A stretch of 64,000 bases of DNA from Mesorhizobium australicum WSM2073 (lineage in GTDB: Bacteria; Pseudomonadota; Alphaproteobacteria; Rhizobiales; Rhizobiaceae), in assembly GCF_000230995.2 (NCBI RefSeq), contig NC_019973.1, positions 1,364,001 to 1,428,000 of the forward strand. Reading direction: 5' to 3'. The notes beneath the pieces were generated by a model. The model had not been told where the DNA came from. It made no database searches and worked only from the letters and a program-made list of their open reading frames with translations. Shown here one piece after another: positions 8,173-18,829 of this stretch (its first letter is position 1; the number at the start of each line of letters is the position of its first letter). A program made the position numbers and the translations under genes.

Positions 8173-8442
8173 TTGGACGGATCGCGTGCTGACTTCGCCG
8201 GCGGCGGTGCCGGGGCGCGGCAATGCGCCGCGCCTTATGGACTAACCCATCCTTAACCATAACGGTTCATGAAGAGATTGGTGAAGATTGGCGTTATCGA
8301 GCGCCTTCCTTTCACCAATATTTGCCCCGAAAAGGCCGCTAACGGCACGGTTTGGGGTGTCCGGTAGCTTCGTGCGAACCGACCACAAGGGATGCCATGG
8401 GCCAGCCGCCAGCTTCGCCCGGAAAATCTTAAGGACGTAACG
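8173..8442 (+). promoter_or_regulatory. ybgC-tolQ intergenic region
   Basis: The region is AT-richer than its flanks. It holds a half-matching CtrA-like site (TTAA-N7-GGTT near 8252) and probably a tolQ promoter; no gene is visible. The AAGGA ribosome site for tolQ is at its right end. Confidence 0.35.
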
Positions 8443-9153
8443 ATGGAAAATATCGCACTCGCCGAACCGGGCGCGCAATTGTCGATTTGGGCCTTGTTCA
8501 TGCAGGCCAGCTGGGTGGTCAAGCTGGTCATGATCGGGCTGCTCTGCGCCTCGGTGTGGACCTGGGCGATCATCGTCGACAAGCTGGTTGCCTATGGCCG
8601 CATGCGCCTGGCGCTGAACCGCTTCGAGCAGGTTTTCTGGTCCGGGCAGTCGCTGGAGGAGCTCTATCGCACCCTTGCCGACCGCAAGACGACAGGCATG
8701 GGCGCCATCTTCGTCGCCGCCATGCGCGAATGGAAGAAGAGTTTCGAGAAAGGCGCCAAGTCGCCGCTCGGCCTGCAGACCCGCATCGACAAGGCCATGG
8801 ACCTGGCGCTGACCCGTGAGATGGAAAAGCTGGAGGGCCGCCTCGGCTTTCTCGCCACCACCGGCTCGGCGGCACCTTTCATCGGCCTGTTCGGCACCGT
8901 CATCGGCATCATGACCTCGTTCCAGGCCATCGCCGGCTCAAAGAACACCAGTCTCGCGGTGGTCGCGCCCGGCATCGCCGAGGCGCTGCTGGCGACGGCC
9001 ATCGGCCTGCTCGCCGCCATTCCGGCGGTCATCGCCTATAACAAGCTGTCATCGGATGCGAGCAAGATCGCCGTGCGGATGGAGGGGTTCTCCGACGAGT
9101 TCTCCGCCATACTCTCGCGCCAAATCGATGAAAAAGTCGCGCCGAAGGCCTGA
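8443..9153 (+). CDS. tolQ: Tol-Pal system proton channel subunit TolQ
   Basis: The 236-residue ExbB/TolQ-family inner-membrane protein has three helices: residues about 20-45 ([21 protein letters not shown]) and two C-terminal ones ([24 protein letters not shown] and [21 protein letters not shown]). TolQ and TolR form a proton-driven motor that powers TolA and outer-membrane constriction at division. I chose the ATG after AAGGACGTAACG; it gives the usual N-terminus. Confidence 0.96.
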   Translation: MENIALAEPGAQLSIWALFMQASWVVKLVMIGLLCASVWTWAIIVDKLVAYGRMRLALNRFEQVFWSGQSLEELYRTLADRKTTGMGAIFVAAMREWKKSFEKGAKSPLGLQTRIDKAMDLALTREMEKLEGRLGFLATTGSAAPFIGLFGTVIGIMTSFQAIAGSKNTSLAVVAPGIAEALLATAIGLLAAIPAVIAYNKLSSDASKIAVRMEGFSDEFSAILSRQIDEKVAPKA

Positions 9154-9162
9154 GGGACGATC

Positions 9163-9618
9163 ATGGGAATGTCTGTAGGCGCAGGTGGTGGACGTGGCGG
9201 CAGGGGTCATCGACGGCGCGGCCGTCACCATGCATTGATGTCGGAGATCAATGTTACGCCGATGGTCGACGTGATGCTGGTGCTGCTGATCATCTTCATG
9301 GTCGCCGCACCGATGCTGACGGTCGGCGTGCCGATCGACCTGCCCGACACGCAGGCCAAGGCGATGAATGCCGACACCCAGCCGATCACCGTCTCGATCG
9401 ATGCGACCGGCAAGATCTTCCTGCAGGAAACCGAGATTCCGATCGAGGAGCTGGTGGCCAAGCTGCAGGCGATTTCGAAGACCGGCTATGAAGAGCGCAT
9501 CTTCATCCGCGGCGACAGGTCGACGGACTACGGCACGGCGATGAAGGTGATGGCCCGCATTTCGGCCGCTGGCTACAAGAACATCGGCCTGGTTTCACTG
9601 CAGGAACAGGATCAATAG
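9163..9618 (+). CDS. tolR: Tol-Pal system protein TolR
   Basis: The 151-residue protein begins with a glycine/arginine-rich cytoplasmic tail (residues 2-25). A single membrane helix (MVDVMLVLLIIFMVAAPML) follows, with the essential Asp in PMVDVML, then a periplasmic ExbD/TolR domain ending KVMARISAAGYKNIGLVS. It pairs with TolQ as the stator/motor. The start is 9 bases after the tolQ stop; the tolA start is 7 bases after its own. Confidence 0.96.
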   Translation: MGMSVGAGGGRGGRGHRRRGRHHALMSEINVTPMVDVMLVLLIIFMVAAPMLTVGVPIDLPDTQAKAMNADTQPITVSIDATGKIFLQETEIPIEELVAKLQAISKTGYEERIFIRGDRSTDYGTAMKVMARISAAGYKNIGLVSLQEQDQ

Positions 9619-9625
9619 ACACACG

Positions 9626-10783
9626 ATGAGGACCGGCCTCACCACATCGGTGATCTTGCATACGGCGGTGCTGGCCTTCGGCCTGTTCACGCTGTCGGCG
9701 CCGGCCGCGCTTCCGTCCGCCGATGTCGAGTCCGTCGCGGTCGATATCGTGCCGATGGAAGCCATTGCGCAGACCCTGCAGGGCGACAAGAAGGCCGTGA
9801 TGCATGAAAAGCCGGCGCCGTTGCCGACGCAGCGTCCCGATATCGTGCCGAATGCACAGAAGGTCGGCGAAAACAGCGTCGACACCGACAAGCCGATAAC
9901 GCCTGAAGCCAAGCCGAAACCCGTCGACACGACCTCGGCTCCGGCGCCAGCACCGACCCCGAAGGAAATCCCGAAGACCGAGGACGTGCCGAAGCCGCAG
10001 GAAAAGCCCAAGCCCATTCCGGCGACGGAAGTGGCGCCAGCGCCGACGCCCAAGGAAGAGGTCAAGCCTGAGCCGGTCAAGCAGACCGAGCCAAAGCCCA
10101 CTCCGGCAAAGCCCGCGCCGACACCGCCGCCGCAGGACAAGACCGCCGCCATCGATCCGACGCCCGAGGTCAAGCCCGACGCCGTCGCCGAGGCCATAGC
10201 CAAGGACCCGCCCACCGAGGAGACGCAGTTGCCGAATTCGGCGCCCGCGCCGGAGGCCCGGCCGAAGCCGCAGCCGGCACAGGCCGAAAGCGCCAAGGCG
10301 CCGGAACGCAAGGATGCCGACAAGCCAGTCAAGGAAGCCTCGTCCAAACCAAAGTCGGACGACAAGCAGTTCAACGCCAACGAGATATCGGCGCTGCTCG
10401 ACAAGCAGAAGCCGTCCGGCGGCGGCGCCAAGCGCTCGACGCAGCAAGCGTCGCTCGGCGGCGACAAGGATCAGGGCCAGAAGCTGTCGAAGTCGGAGCA
10501 GGGCGCCCTGGAAAGCCAGCTCGGCGGTTGCTGGACCTTGCCGGCCGGGCTTGAAGGTTCGGAGAATTTCGTCGTCGTCGTCCGTTTCAACCTGAACAAC
10601 TCCGGCAAGCTCGACGGCCGTCCTTCCGTTGAAACGTCGAGCGGCAACAGGCAGTTCGACGAGAGCGCGGTGCGCGCGGTTCAGAAATGCGACATGGCCG
10701 GCCTGCAGGTTCCCGCCGGCAAGCAGGACATCTGGAACGACATCCGGGTCACATTCGACCCAAGGGAGATGCTCGGCCTCTAG
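9626..10783 (+). CDS. tolA: TolA-like inner-membrane energy transducer
   Basis: The 385-residue protein has one N-terminal membrane helix (TSVILHTAVLAFGLFTLS), then about 230 residues rich in proline, lysine and alanine that would span the periplasm, and a globular C-terminal domain (LESQLGGCWTLPAGLEGSENFVV...DESAVRAVQKCDMAGL) resembling the TolA/TonB C-terminus with a conserved cysteine pair. It links TolQR to TolB/Pal. The proline-rich linker replaces the long alanine/lysine helix of enterobacterial TolA, as is usual in alphaproteobacteria. Confidence 0.92.
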   Translation: MRTGLTTSVILHTAVLAFGLFTLSAPAALPSADVESVAVDIVPMEAIAQTLQGDKKAVMHEKPAPLPTQRPDIVPNAQKVGENSVDTDKPITPEAKPKPVDTTSAPAPAPTPKEIPKTEDVPKPQEKPKPIPATEVAPAPTPKEEVKPEPVKQTEPKPTPAKPAPTPPPQDKTAAIDPTPEVKPDAVAEAIAKDPPTEETQLPNSAPAPEARPKPQPAQAESAKAPERKDADKPVKEASSKPKSDDKQFNANEISALLDKQKPSGGGAKRSTQQASLGGDKDQGQKLSKSEQGALESQLGGCWTLPAGLEGSENFVVVVRFNLNNSGKLDGRPSVETSSGNRQFDESAVRAVQKCDMAGLQVPAGKQDIWNDIRVTFDPREMLGL

Positions 10784-10822
10784 GCCCTGATATCCGAAGA
10801 TCAGTATGAGAAGCGAGAAGAC

Positions 10823-12133
10823 ATGAAATCAATCCTCAAGCCGCTCCTGACGATTGCAGCCATGGCGCTGGGCATGACGGCCATCGTTCCGATGCCTGCC
10901 TGGGCGCTGGTCGAACTCAACGTCAACAAGGGCAATGTCGAGCCGTTGCCGATCGCCATCACCGATTTCCAGGGCGGCGACGCACTTGGCGCGCAGATTT
11001 CCCAGATCGTCACCGCCGACTTGAAGCGCTCCGGCCTGTTCGCGCCGATCGACAAGAGCGCCTTCATCGAGAAGATCGCCAATCCGGACGCAACCCCCCG
11101 CTTCGACGACTGGAAGGTGATCAATGCGCAGGCTCTGGTCACCGGCAGCGTCAGCAAGGAAGCAGACGGCCGCATCCGCGCCCAGTACCGGCTGTGGGAC
11201 ACATTCGCGGGGCAGCAGATGGCCGGTGAGCAGTTCTTCGCCAACGACGCCAATCAGCGCCGCGTCGCCCATATCATCGCCGACGCCATCTATGAGCGGC
11301 TGACCGGCGAGAAGGGCTATTTCGACACGCGTGTCGTGTTCATCGACGAGTCCGGCGCCAAGAACGCGCGCAAGAAGCGCCTCGCCATCATGGACCAGGA
11401 CGGCGCCAACGTCCGCTACCTTTCGGACGGCAGGTCGATCGTGCTGACGCCGCGCTTCTCGCCGAACCGGCAGGAAATCACCTACATGTCCTACGAGAGC
11501 GGCCAGCCCAGGGTCTATCTCCTGCAGATCGAGACCGGGCAGCGTGAACTGGTAGGCAATTTTCCAGGCATGACCTTTGCACCGCGCTTCTCGCCCGACG
11601 GCCAGAAGGTGATCATGAGCCTGCTGCGCGACGACGGCAATTCCAACATCTTCGCCATGGACCTGCGCAGCCGTTCGACGACGCGGCTGACCAACTCGAC
11701 CGCCATCGACACCTCGCCTTCCTACTCGCCCGACGGCAGCAAGGTGGTGTTCACCTCCGACCGTGGCGGTCGCGCGCAGATCTACGTCATGGGCGCCGAC
11801 GGATCGGGCCAGACCCGCATCTCGTTCGGCGACGGCGTCTATTCGACGCCGGTGTGGTCGCCGCGCGGCGACCTCATCGCCTTCACCAAGCAGAGCGGCG
11901 GCGAATTCCAGATCGGCGTCATGAAGACCGACGGCTCGGGCGAGCGCATACTGTCGTCCGGCTTCCAGCAGGAAGGCCCGACCTGGGCGCCGAACGGCCG
12001 CGTGCTGATGTTCTTCCGCGACGCCAATGGCGGCCCGAAACTGGTTTCCGTCGATCTCACCGGCCGCAACGAGCAGCCGATCCCGACGACGAACTTTGCT
12101 TCGGATCCGGCCTGGTCGCCGCTGCTGGAATAG
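10823..12133 (+). CDS. tolB: Tol-Pal system periplasmic protein TolB
   Basis: A 436-residue protein with a signal peptide ([21 protein letters not shown]). An N-terminal TolB domain ([28 protein letters not shown]) precedes a six-bladed propeller with repeated SPDG-type turns ([49 protein letters not shown]). It interacts with Pal and TolA in the periplasm. The stop is followed immediately by the left arm of the inverted-repeat element that separates tolB from pal. Confidence 0.97.
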   Translation: MKSILKPLLTIAAMALGMTAIVPMPAWALVELNVNKGNVEPLPIAITDFQGGDALGAQISQIVTADLKRSGLFAPIDKSAFIEKIANPDATPRFDDWKVINAQALVTGSVSKEADGRIRAQYRLWDTFAGQQMAGEQFFANDANQRRVAHIIADAIYERLTGEKGYFDTRVVFIDESGAKNARKKRLAIMDQDGANVRYLSDGRSIVLTPRFSPNRQEITYMSYESGQPRVYLLQIETGQRELVGNFPGMTFAPRFSPDGQKVIMSLLRDDGNSNIFAMDLRSRSTTRLTNSTAIDTSPSYSPDGSKVVFTSDRGGRAQIYVMGADGSGQTRISFGDGVYSTPVWSPRGDLIAFTKQSGGEFQIGVMKTDGSGERILSSGFQQEGPTWAPNGRVLMFFRDANGGPKLVSVDLTGRNEQPIPTTNFASDPAWSPLLE

Positions 12134-12136
12134 AAC

Positions 12137-12586
12137 GGGAATTGGCGAACTGAAGAATTGAAGAGATGGTGAAAGCAGAGGGCTACGTTAAGCGAGCAAA
12201 GGATCTAGAGGTCTACAAGCGCGCTTACGTGGTCTCTCTGGCGGTTCACAAGGCCACCCTCGCTTTTCCCAAGATAGAGCAATACGCGCTGGCCGATCAG
12301 TTGCGGCGTTCCAGCAAAGGGATTTGCGCCAATCTGGCTGAGGGATTTGCCAAACAGAGCCACTCCAAAGCCGAATTTGGCCGGTTCATTTCGATGGCCA
12401 TAGGATCGTGCAGTGAAGTGGAGACGTGGATTTCATACGCGTTCGATCTCGAATACATCTCGCAGGCGCAACGGGACGAGTGGCTACAATCGTATGGCCA
12501 GGTGTACGGAATGCTGGTGAACCTCAGAGTGAAGCTAGGGTGACCATCCTTCTTCAATTCTTCAGTTCTCCAACTCTTCAATTCCC
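12137..12586. mobile_element. Inverted-repeat-bounded element carrying a four-helix-bundle gene, between tolB and pal
   Basis: An 18-bp perfect inverted repeat (12147-12164 with 12551-12568) is extended outward by GGGAATTG/CAATTCCC (12137-12144 with 12579-12586) and inward by GATGG/CCATC (12165-12169 with 12544-12548). Together these give about 31 paired bases around a loop holding the whole gene. The right arm contains an 8-base insertion relative to the left. This matches the architecture of intervening sequences in bacterial 23S rRNA, which also carry a four-helix-bundle gene in a long stem, but here the element sits between protein genes. Mobility is inferred; no transposase is present. 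Confidence 0.6.
12166..12543 (+). CDS. Four-helix bundle protein (S23/23S rRNA intervening-sequence family)
   Basis: The product has 125 residues. LEVYKRAYVVSLAVHKATLAFPKIEQYALADQLRRSSKGICANLAEGF followed by KAEFGRFISMAIGSCSEVETWISYAFDLEYIS is the classic S23/Avd-like four-helix bundle signature (DL..Y..A......FP..E.y.L..QlRRs..Si..NiaEG). The fold forms pentamers. In retroelements of the DGR type it is an accessory to reverse transcriptase; in rRNA intervening sequences its role is unknown. No reverse transcriptase is nearby. Start and stop lie inside the inverted-repeat arms. It interrupts the usual tolB-pal junction, and its less GC-rich, less biased codons than its neighbours suggest acquisition. 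Confidence 0.88.
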   Translation: MVKAEGYVKRAKDLEVYKRAYVVSLAVHKATLAFPKIEQYALADQLRRSSKGICANLAEGFAKQSHSKAEFGRFISMAIGSCSEVETWISYAFDLEYISQAQRDEWLQSYGQVYGMLVNLRVKLG

Positions 12587-12802
12587 CTCTTACATTCCCC
12601 TTTTCCATGCCTTCGTCGCGTTTTGGCCGCATTTCCGCCTAGGGTCCGCGCCAACTGTGGCCTATGACAAAACAGCTGCGGACGGGCAGCCTAAACCAAA
12701 TTTTAACCGTGTTTCTTGAATGCCGGTTAACCCAAACGTGGTTACTGGGTGATCAACGAAATCACTCGAAACATGATCACTCGAATACGAAGGAGAGGCG
12801 GC

Positions 12803-13309
12803 ATGGGCCGTATCGCAGCACTGACCAGAAACCCGGCCATGATCGCGCTGGTGGCGATGCTCGCCATCACCGGTTGCGCTTCGAAGAAGACCCCGAACAG
12901 CGCCGCTGACCTTGGCCTCAATGGCGCGGGTGCCGCAACACCCGGCTCGGCACAGGACTTCACCGTCAACATCGGCGACCGTATCTTCTTCGATACGGAC
13001 TCGACCTCGATCCGTGCCGACGCACAGACGACGCTGTCGCGCCAGGCACAGTGGCTGAACCAGTACAAGCAGTATGCCATCGTCGTCGAAGGCCATGCCG
13101 ACGAACGCGGCACGCGCGAATACAATCTGGCGCTCGGTGCCCGCCGTGCCGCCGCCACGCGCGACTTCCTGGTTTCCAAGGGCGTTTCGGCGAGCCGTCT
13201 CAAGACGATTTCCTACGGCAAGGAACGTCCGGTCGCCGTATGCGACGACATCTCCTGCTGGTCGCAGAATCGCCGCGCCGTCACCACGCTCAGCGGCGCT
13301 GGTTCCTGA
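12803..13309 (+). CDS. pal: Peptidoglycan-associated lipoprotein Pal
   Basis: The 168-residue precursor has a lipoprotein signal (MIALVAMLAITGC; the lipobox Cys is acylated). Its OmpA-like peptidoglycan-binding domain contains FFDTDSTSI, VVEGHADERGTREYNLALGARRA and SYGKERPVA. It anchors the outer membrane to the wall and binds TolB. AAGGAG seven bases before the ATG sets the start. About 215 bases separate it from the four-helix-bundle element, probably with its own promoter. Confidence 0.97.
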   Translation: MGRIAALTRNPAMIALVAMLAITGCASKKTPNSAADLGLNGAGAATPGSAQDFTVNIGDRIFFDTDSTSIRADAQTTLSRQAQWLNQYKQYAIVVEGHADERGTREYNLALGARRAAATRDFLVSKGVSASRLKTISYGKERPVAVCDDISCWSQNRRAVTTLSGAGS

Positions 13310-13315
13310 GGCGTC

Positions 13316-13395
13316 GCGCGCCGAAAGGCGCGCACGGCACAGATGGCAAAAATACAACACCTCTTTGCGAAAGGCGGTCCTCGGGCCGCCTTTTT
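13316..13395 (+). terminator. Tandem hairpins after pal
   Basis: First stem GCGCGCC/GGCGCGC around GAAA (13316-13333). Second stem AAGGCGG/CCGCCTT followed by TTT (13371-13395), a typical Rho-independent terminator. They mark a probable transcription end or attenuation between pal and cpoB. Confidence 0.8.
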
Positions 13396-13521
13396 CATGT
13401 CCTGACACCCGAAACAAAATTTGGCCGAAGTCTCGCGCCCTGCTATGAGCCGAGGGCGCTTGGCTGGTCTCACATCGATTGGAAGGCGCGAACAAGCTAA
13501 CGATTGGACGGCGAGAGACAC

Positions 13522-14616
13522 ATGCATTTGAGATCGGTTCTAAGCGGCACGCTGGCGCTGCTGCTCCTATCAGGCGTAACCGCTTCGGCGAGCGGTACAG
13601 GGCAAACAGCCGAGACCGGCTTTTCCTTCCATCTGCCGACACTCGAGTTGCCCAGCCTTTTCGGCGAGAAGAAAAAGCAAGATCAGGTCCAGCTCGCCCA
13701 GTCGAGCGGCGCCGGCGTGACCGGGCTCGAGGACAAAATGCGGCAGCTGACCGGCAAGGTCGAGGAACTCAATTTCCAGATCCTGCAGATGCAGGAGCAG
13801 ATCCGCAAACAGCAGGAAGACAACGAGTTCCGCTTCCAGCAGCTTGAAGGCGGCTCGCAAGGTGGACAACCGCCGGCGCAGAAGAAATCAGATGCCACCA
13901 CCGGAACCAACACCGACGTGGCCTCGGCCCCGGCAACCCAGGCGCCGGCCGATGCCGGGGCCGCGCCGGGCGGCGATCAATCCACAGGCGGCAAGACGGT
14001 CGAGGACGTCATCGTCGAATCACCCGACGGTGACCCCGGCAAGGTGATCCCCGGCAAGGGAGCGCCCGAAAAGACCTTTGGGTCCATCACTGTCGACAAG
14101 AATGGCAATGTGATCGATGCTGGCGGCAGCACGCAGGCAACCGCGCCGGCACAGGACACGGCACCAGCCGCCAGCGCGCCGGCCAAGGCCGGCAAGGCCG
14201 GCGGCACGGTGGTCGCGGCGCTGCCCGCGACCAACAATCCCGAAGAGCTTTATCGCAACTCCTACCAGTTCATCCTGTCGGGTGACTACGGCACCGCCGA
14301 ACAGGGTTTCCGCGATCATATCTCGCGCTTCCCCAAGGACGCGAAGGCGGCGGACGCGCATTACTGGCTGGGGGAATCGCTGCTTGGCCAGCAGAAATAC
14401 CGCGATGCGGCGGAAGTGTTCCTCGCCGCCAGCAAGGATTATCCCAAAGCCAAGAAGGCGCCCGACATGCTGTTGAAGCTGGGCGTGTCGCTGGTCGGTC
14501 TCAAGCAGCACGATGTTGCCTGCGCCACCTTCAGCGAGGTCGGCAAGCGCTATCCCGATATTTCCAGCACACTCAAGGAACGCGTCAAGCAGGAGAAGGC
14601 CCTGGCTGCGTGCTGA
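13522..14616 (+). CDS. cpoB: Tol-Pal associated TPR protein CpoB (YbgF)
   Basis: A 364-residue periplasmic protein with a signal peptide (LRSVLSGTLALLLLSGVTASAS). A coiled coil at about residues 65-110 (LEDKMRQLTGKVEELNFQILQMQEQIRKQ) precedes a low-complexity Ala/Pro/Gly linker. C-terminal TPR repeats follow (ELYRNSYQFILSGDYGTAEQGFRDHISRFPKD, AADAHYWLGESLLGQQKYRDAAEVF). CpoB coordinates outer-membrane constriction with septal wall synthesis. I use the ATG before HLRSV, preceded by GCGAGAG; a TTG six codons earlier is possible. Confidence 0.93.
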   Translation: MHLRSVLSGTLALLLLSGVTASASGTGQTAETGFSFHLPTLELPSLFGEKKKQDQVQLAQSSGAGVTGLEDKMRQLTGKVEELNFQILQMQEQIRKQQEDNEFRFQQLEGGSQGGQPPAQKKSDATTGTNTDVASAPATQAPADAGAAPGGDQSTGGKTVEDVIVESPDGDPGKVIPGKGAPEKTFGSITVDKNGNVIDAGGSTQATAPAQDTAPAASAPAKAGKAGGTVVAALPATNNPEELYRNSYQFILSGDYGTAEQGFRDHISRFPKDAKAADAHYWLGESLLGQQKYRDAAEVFLAASKDYPKAKKAPDMLLKLGVSLVGLKQHDVACATFSEVGKRYPDISSTLKERVKQEKALAAC

Positions 14617-14626
14617 TTTTTTCTGG

Positions 14627-14670
14627 GGGTCTCGTAGTCCCAAAACCGGGACCGCTTTTTGGCGACATGG
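14627..14670. repeat. Palindromic intergenic repeat copy between cpoB and tilS
   Basis: Contains CGTAGTCCCAAAACC...CTTTTTGGCGACATGG, the same core as the copies at 18182 and 23891. Its left outer arm is degraded. It ends four bases before the tilS start codon, so it forms most of the tilS leader. Confidence 0.65.
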
Positions 14671-14674
14671 ATTG

Positions 14675-16042
14675 ATGCTCGATACGGGGCCTGATCTTTC
14701 GACCGGACTCTTTTCGCATATCGATTTTTCCAACGGCGCCGTAGCGGCCGTATCCGGGGGCAGCGACTCGACTGCGCTCCTTCTCCTTCTCAAACAGCAT
14801 CTCGACAAAACCGCACCGTCCGCGAAGCTGCTCGCGGTCACAATCGACCACGGCTTGCGGCAAGGTTCGGCTGATGAGGCGCGGACCGTGGCGAAGCTTT
14901 GCGCGGATCGCGACATCGCCCACCGCATGCTGGCCTGGTCCGGCGCCAAGCCGTCGACCGGCCTGCCGGCGGCGGCGCGCGAGGCGCGCTACCAGCTGCT
15001 GGCCAGCGCCGCCCGGGCGGAAGGCATCGGCCTGATCGTGACCGGACATACAGCGGACGACCAGGCCGAGACGGTGCTGATGCGGCGCGATCGCAACGAT
15101 GCGACCCGCGACGAGGGACGGGGCCTCGCCGGCATGGCGCCCGCCACCCTGCATGACTGGCGCGACTGGATCGTGCGACCGCTTCTTGGCGTGCGGCGCG
15201 ATGCGCTGCGCGATTTCCTGCGGCGCCAACAGGTCGGCTGGGCCGAGGACCCGACCAATGCCGATGAAGCTTTCGAGCGCACGCGCATGCGCGCAGCCCT
15301 TGCCGGGGAGGCCGGCGCGCAGCGCATGAACGACGCGCTGGCGTTGGCCGCGCGGCAGGCCGGCGACCGGACGCGGCTTGGCGGTGAGGCCGCCCGTCTG
15401 ATCGAGCGCTTTGCCAGCCAGCCGGCGGCGGGCCTCATCCGGCTCGATCCGGCCCTGCTCGGCGCCGGCGCCGATCGGGCGGCCGTATACGCACTGCGCG
15501 TGCTCCTGGCGACGTCAGGCGGGATTGCCTTCCTGCCGGACCAGGCCCGCGGCGAGGCGTTGTTCGCCCGGCTGAAAGCCGGATTTCTTTGCGCCACATT
15601 GTCGCGGACAGTGGTCGACTTCCGGCGCGCCGGCATCTTCCTGCGTCGGGAGATGCGCGGTTTGCCGGCGGCGGCGGCAACGATCGACGGCGCCATCTGG
15701 GATGGGCGCCGCCAAATCACATTGAACGACGCCGGCGGCGCATTGTTGATCGCGCCATTCGGGGCAATGGCGGCGAAGCGGCTGGCTGTAGGCCGGGACG
15801 AAACCCCGCCAAGCCTGCTGCGTGCCGCATTGGCGGCGGAACCAGGATGGCTGCAAGCCGTCGAGAAGGTGGGTCCGGAGCCTGATTGGCCGACATCGCA
15901 AGGGTTCGCGGCCTCGCCGGTCGTTGCTCCCTTTGCCCGCTTCCTGCCGTCCTTCGACCTGGCCCCGGCGCGCGCCGTCGCCGGGTTGATCGGCGCGGCG
16001 CCGCTTCCCGCCCTGCCATTGCGTGGCCCTAGTGCCGGTTGA
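14675..16042 (+). CDS. tilS: tRNA(Ile)-lysidine synthase
   Basis: The 455-residue enzyme shows the PP-loop ATPase motif VSGGSDSTALLLLL near residue 30, TIDHGLRQGSADEA and VTGHTADDQAETVLMR, all diagnostic for TilS. The enzyme adds lysine to C34 of tRNA-Ile(CAU) so that it reads AUA. The N-terminal catalytic half is well conserved; the C-terminal part is alanine-rich and divergent, as usual in rhizobia. The tilS-ftsH-glmM order is common in this group. Confidence 0.95.
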   Translation: MLDTGPDLSTGLFSHIDFSNGAVAAVSGGSDSTALLLLLKQHLDKTAPSAKLLAVTIDHGLRQGSADEARTVAKLCADRDIAHRMLAWSGAKPSTGLPAAAREARYQLLASAARAEGIGLIVTGHTADDQAETVLMRRDRNDATRDEGRGLAGMAPATLHDWRDWIVRPLLGVRRDALRDFLRRQQVGWAEDPTNADEAFERTRMRAALAGEAGAQRMNDALALAARQAGDRTRLGGEAARLIERFASQPAAGLIRLDPALLGAGADRAAVYALRVLLATSGGIAFLPDQARGEALFARLKAGFLCATLSRTVVDFRRAGIFLRREMRGLPAAAATIDGAIWDGRRQITLNDAGGALLIAPFGAMAAKRLAVGRDETPPSLLRAALAAEPGWLQAVEKVGPEPDWPTSQGFAASPVVAPFARFLPSFDLAPARAVAGLIGAAPLPALPLRGPSAG

Positions 16043-16164
16043 TGCTGGGCGAAAGCTTAACCCAGACATGCTGTTCTGCTTGGCAAGGGGGTACGCTCTC
16101 CCTATGTTAGGCCCAAGTTTCCTCTCATGATGCTGTCCGCTCGCGGACGCCAACGGGACAATTG

Positions 16165-18093
<1,929 letters not shown>

Positions 18094-18096
18094 ACC

Positions 18097-18134
18097 AGAG
18101 CGGTTCACCGTTTCACGGAACGCAGAACCGCTCT
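18097..18134. repeat. Palindromic repeat/hairpin after ftsH
   Basis: Perfect 10-bp arms AGAGCGGTTC (18097-18106) and GAACCGCTCT (18125-18134) around CACCGTTTCACGG. This is a common rhizobial intergenic palindrome. Only four bases after the ftsH stop and followed by a T-rich stretch, it may also end ftsH transcripts. Confidence 0.75.
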
Positions 18135-18181
18135 GTTCTTTGACGCTATCCCCGACGCGCTTTAAGTCTTTGCTTCTAAGT

Positions 18182-18215
18182 ATGTCGTCGCCCCCAAACC
18201 ACCTTTGGGCGACAT
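18182..18215. repeat. Palindromic intergenic repeat copy (ATGTCG...CGACAT)
   Basis: Outer arms ATGTCG and CGACAT with inner CGCCC and CAAA paired to TTTG and GGGCG. Same family as the copies at 5403, 14627 and 23891. Confidence 0.75.
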
Positions 18216-18255
18216 CGCATCAGGAGGCTGGCCGGACGTACATTTGGAACGTCAA

Positions 18256-18315
18256 CCTCAGGCTAGCCCGAGGTCCAGATGTCGCCCGACAGCAGATCCT
18301 CGGGACAGCCTGAGG
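18256..18315. repeat. Nested palindrome, 60 bases
   Basis: Arms CCTCAGGCT (18256-18264) with AGCCTGAGG (18307-18315), and inside them CCCGAGG (18267-18273) with CCTCGGG (18298-18304). Folded, this is a long two-step hairpin. Its sequence differs from the other repeat families here. Confidence 0.7.
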
Positions 18316-18365
18316 ATAACGGCCACGTCTGCGGGAAAAACGGTGAACCGCTTTCCGCCGTTATC
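18315..18365. repeat. Palindromic repeat abutting the nested palindrome
   Basis: Arms GATAACGG (18315-18322) and CCGTTATC (18358-18365), with inner GCGGGAAA and TTTCCGC. The middle contains GGTGAACCGC, related to the repeat at 18097. It lies directly at the 3' end of the next gene, which reads toward it. Confidence 0.65.
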
Positions 18366-18370
18366 GCTTT

Positions 18371-18829
18371 TTATGATTCAGCTTTCAGCCGCGCATTGCA
18401 CAGGCTGTAATAACCACCGCCCTTCTGGATCCAGCGAAGGCCGTTCAACGTACCTGCCTCCTTGTTGCCATGGTAACCCTGCAGGCAGGTCTTCATCCGT
18501 GCCTTCGCGGGCTTTTCGGTCTCGAACTCGGCGGCGAGGGTGGTCGGGAATGTTACGCCCGCTGGCGCTACGGTGGGGGCAAGTGCCGCGCTGGTTTCCT
18601 TTTTCGGCTGCGGTGCGGTTTCGACCTTATCCGCGCTGACACTCTCCGCAGCCGACGTCGCGCATTTCTCCTTGCGGAAAGCGGCCCAGTCCATGCCATT
18701 CAGAGTGCCGCTCTCCTTGGCTGTCCGATAGGTCTCGCCACATTCCTTCATCGTCAATGCGCTTGCAGGGGCGACGCCGCAAGCAACCAATGCCGTCACA
18801 GCCAATACCGCCAATTTTAAACTGGGCAT
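18371..18829 (-). CDS. Exported cysteine-repeat protein, two-repeat form
   Basis: The 152-residue protein has a signal peptide (LKLAVLAVTALVACGVAPASA). Two copies of a repeat follow in which paired cysteines frame a GTLNGxxW core: C30 to C56 (TMKEC...YRTAKESGTLNGMDWAAFRKEKC) and a C-terminal variant C115 to C144 (TCLQGYHGNKEAGTLNGLRWIQKGGGYYSLC). The linker is proline/alanine-rich. The repeat faintly resembles the PsiF repeat, but I do not recognise a named family. The start follows a perfect AGGAGG. It is a paralogue of the larger protein encoded at 19124. Probably periplasmic with one disulphide per repeat (inference). Confidence 0.75.
   Translation of the reverse strand: MPSLKLAVLAVTALVACGVAPASALTMKECGETYRTAKESGTLNGMDWAAFRKEKCATSAAESVSADKVETAPQPKKETSAALAPTVAPAGVTFPTTLAAEFETEKPAKARMKTCLQGYHGNKEAGTLNGLRWIQKGGGYYSLCNARLKAES

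Noticed and set aside
8250..8270. CtrA box before tolQ
   Set aside because: Only one half matches (TTAA-N7-GGTT), so I do not claim it.
9900..10330. Low-complexity repeat region
   Set aside because: It is the proline/lysine-rich spacer of TolA and is expected.
12166..12543. Part of a diversity-generating retroelement
   Set aside because: The four-helix-bundle fold is shared with Avd, but no reverse transcriptase and no template/variable repeat pair is visible in the window.
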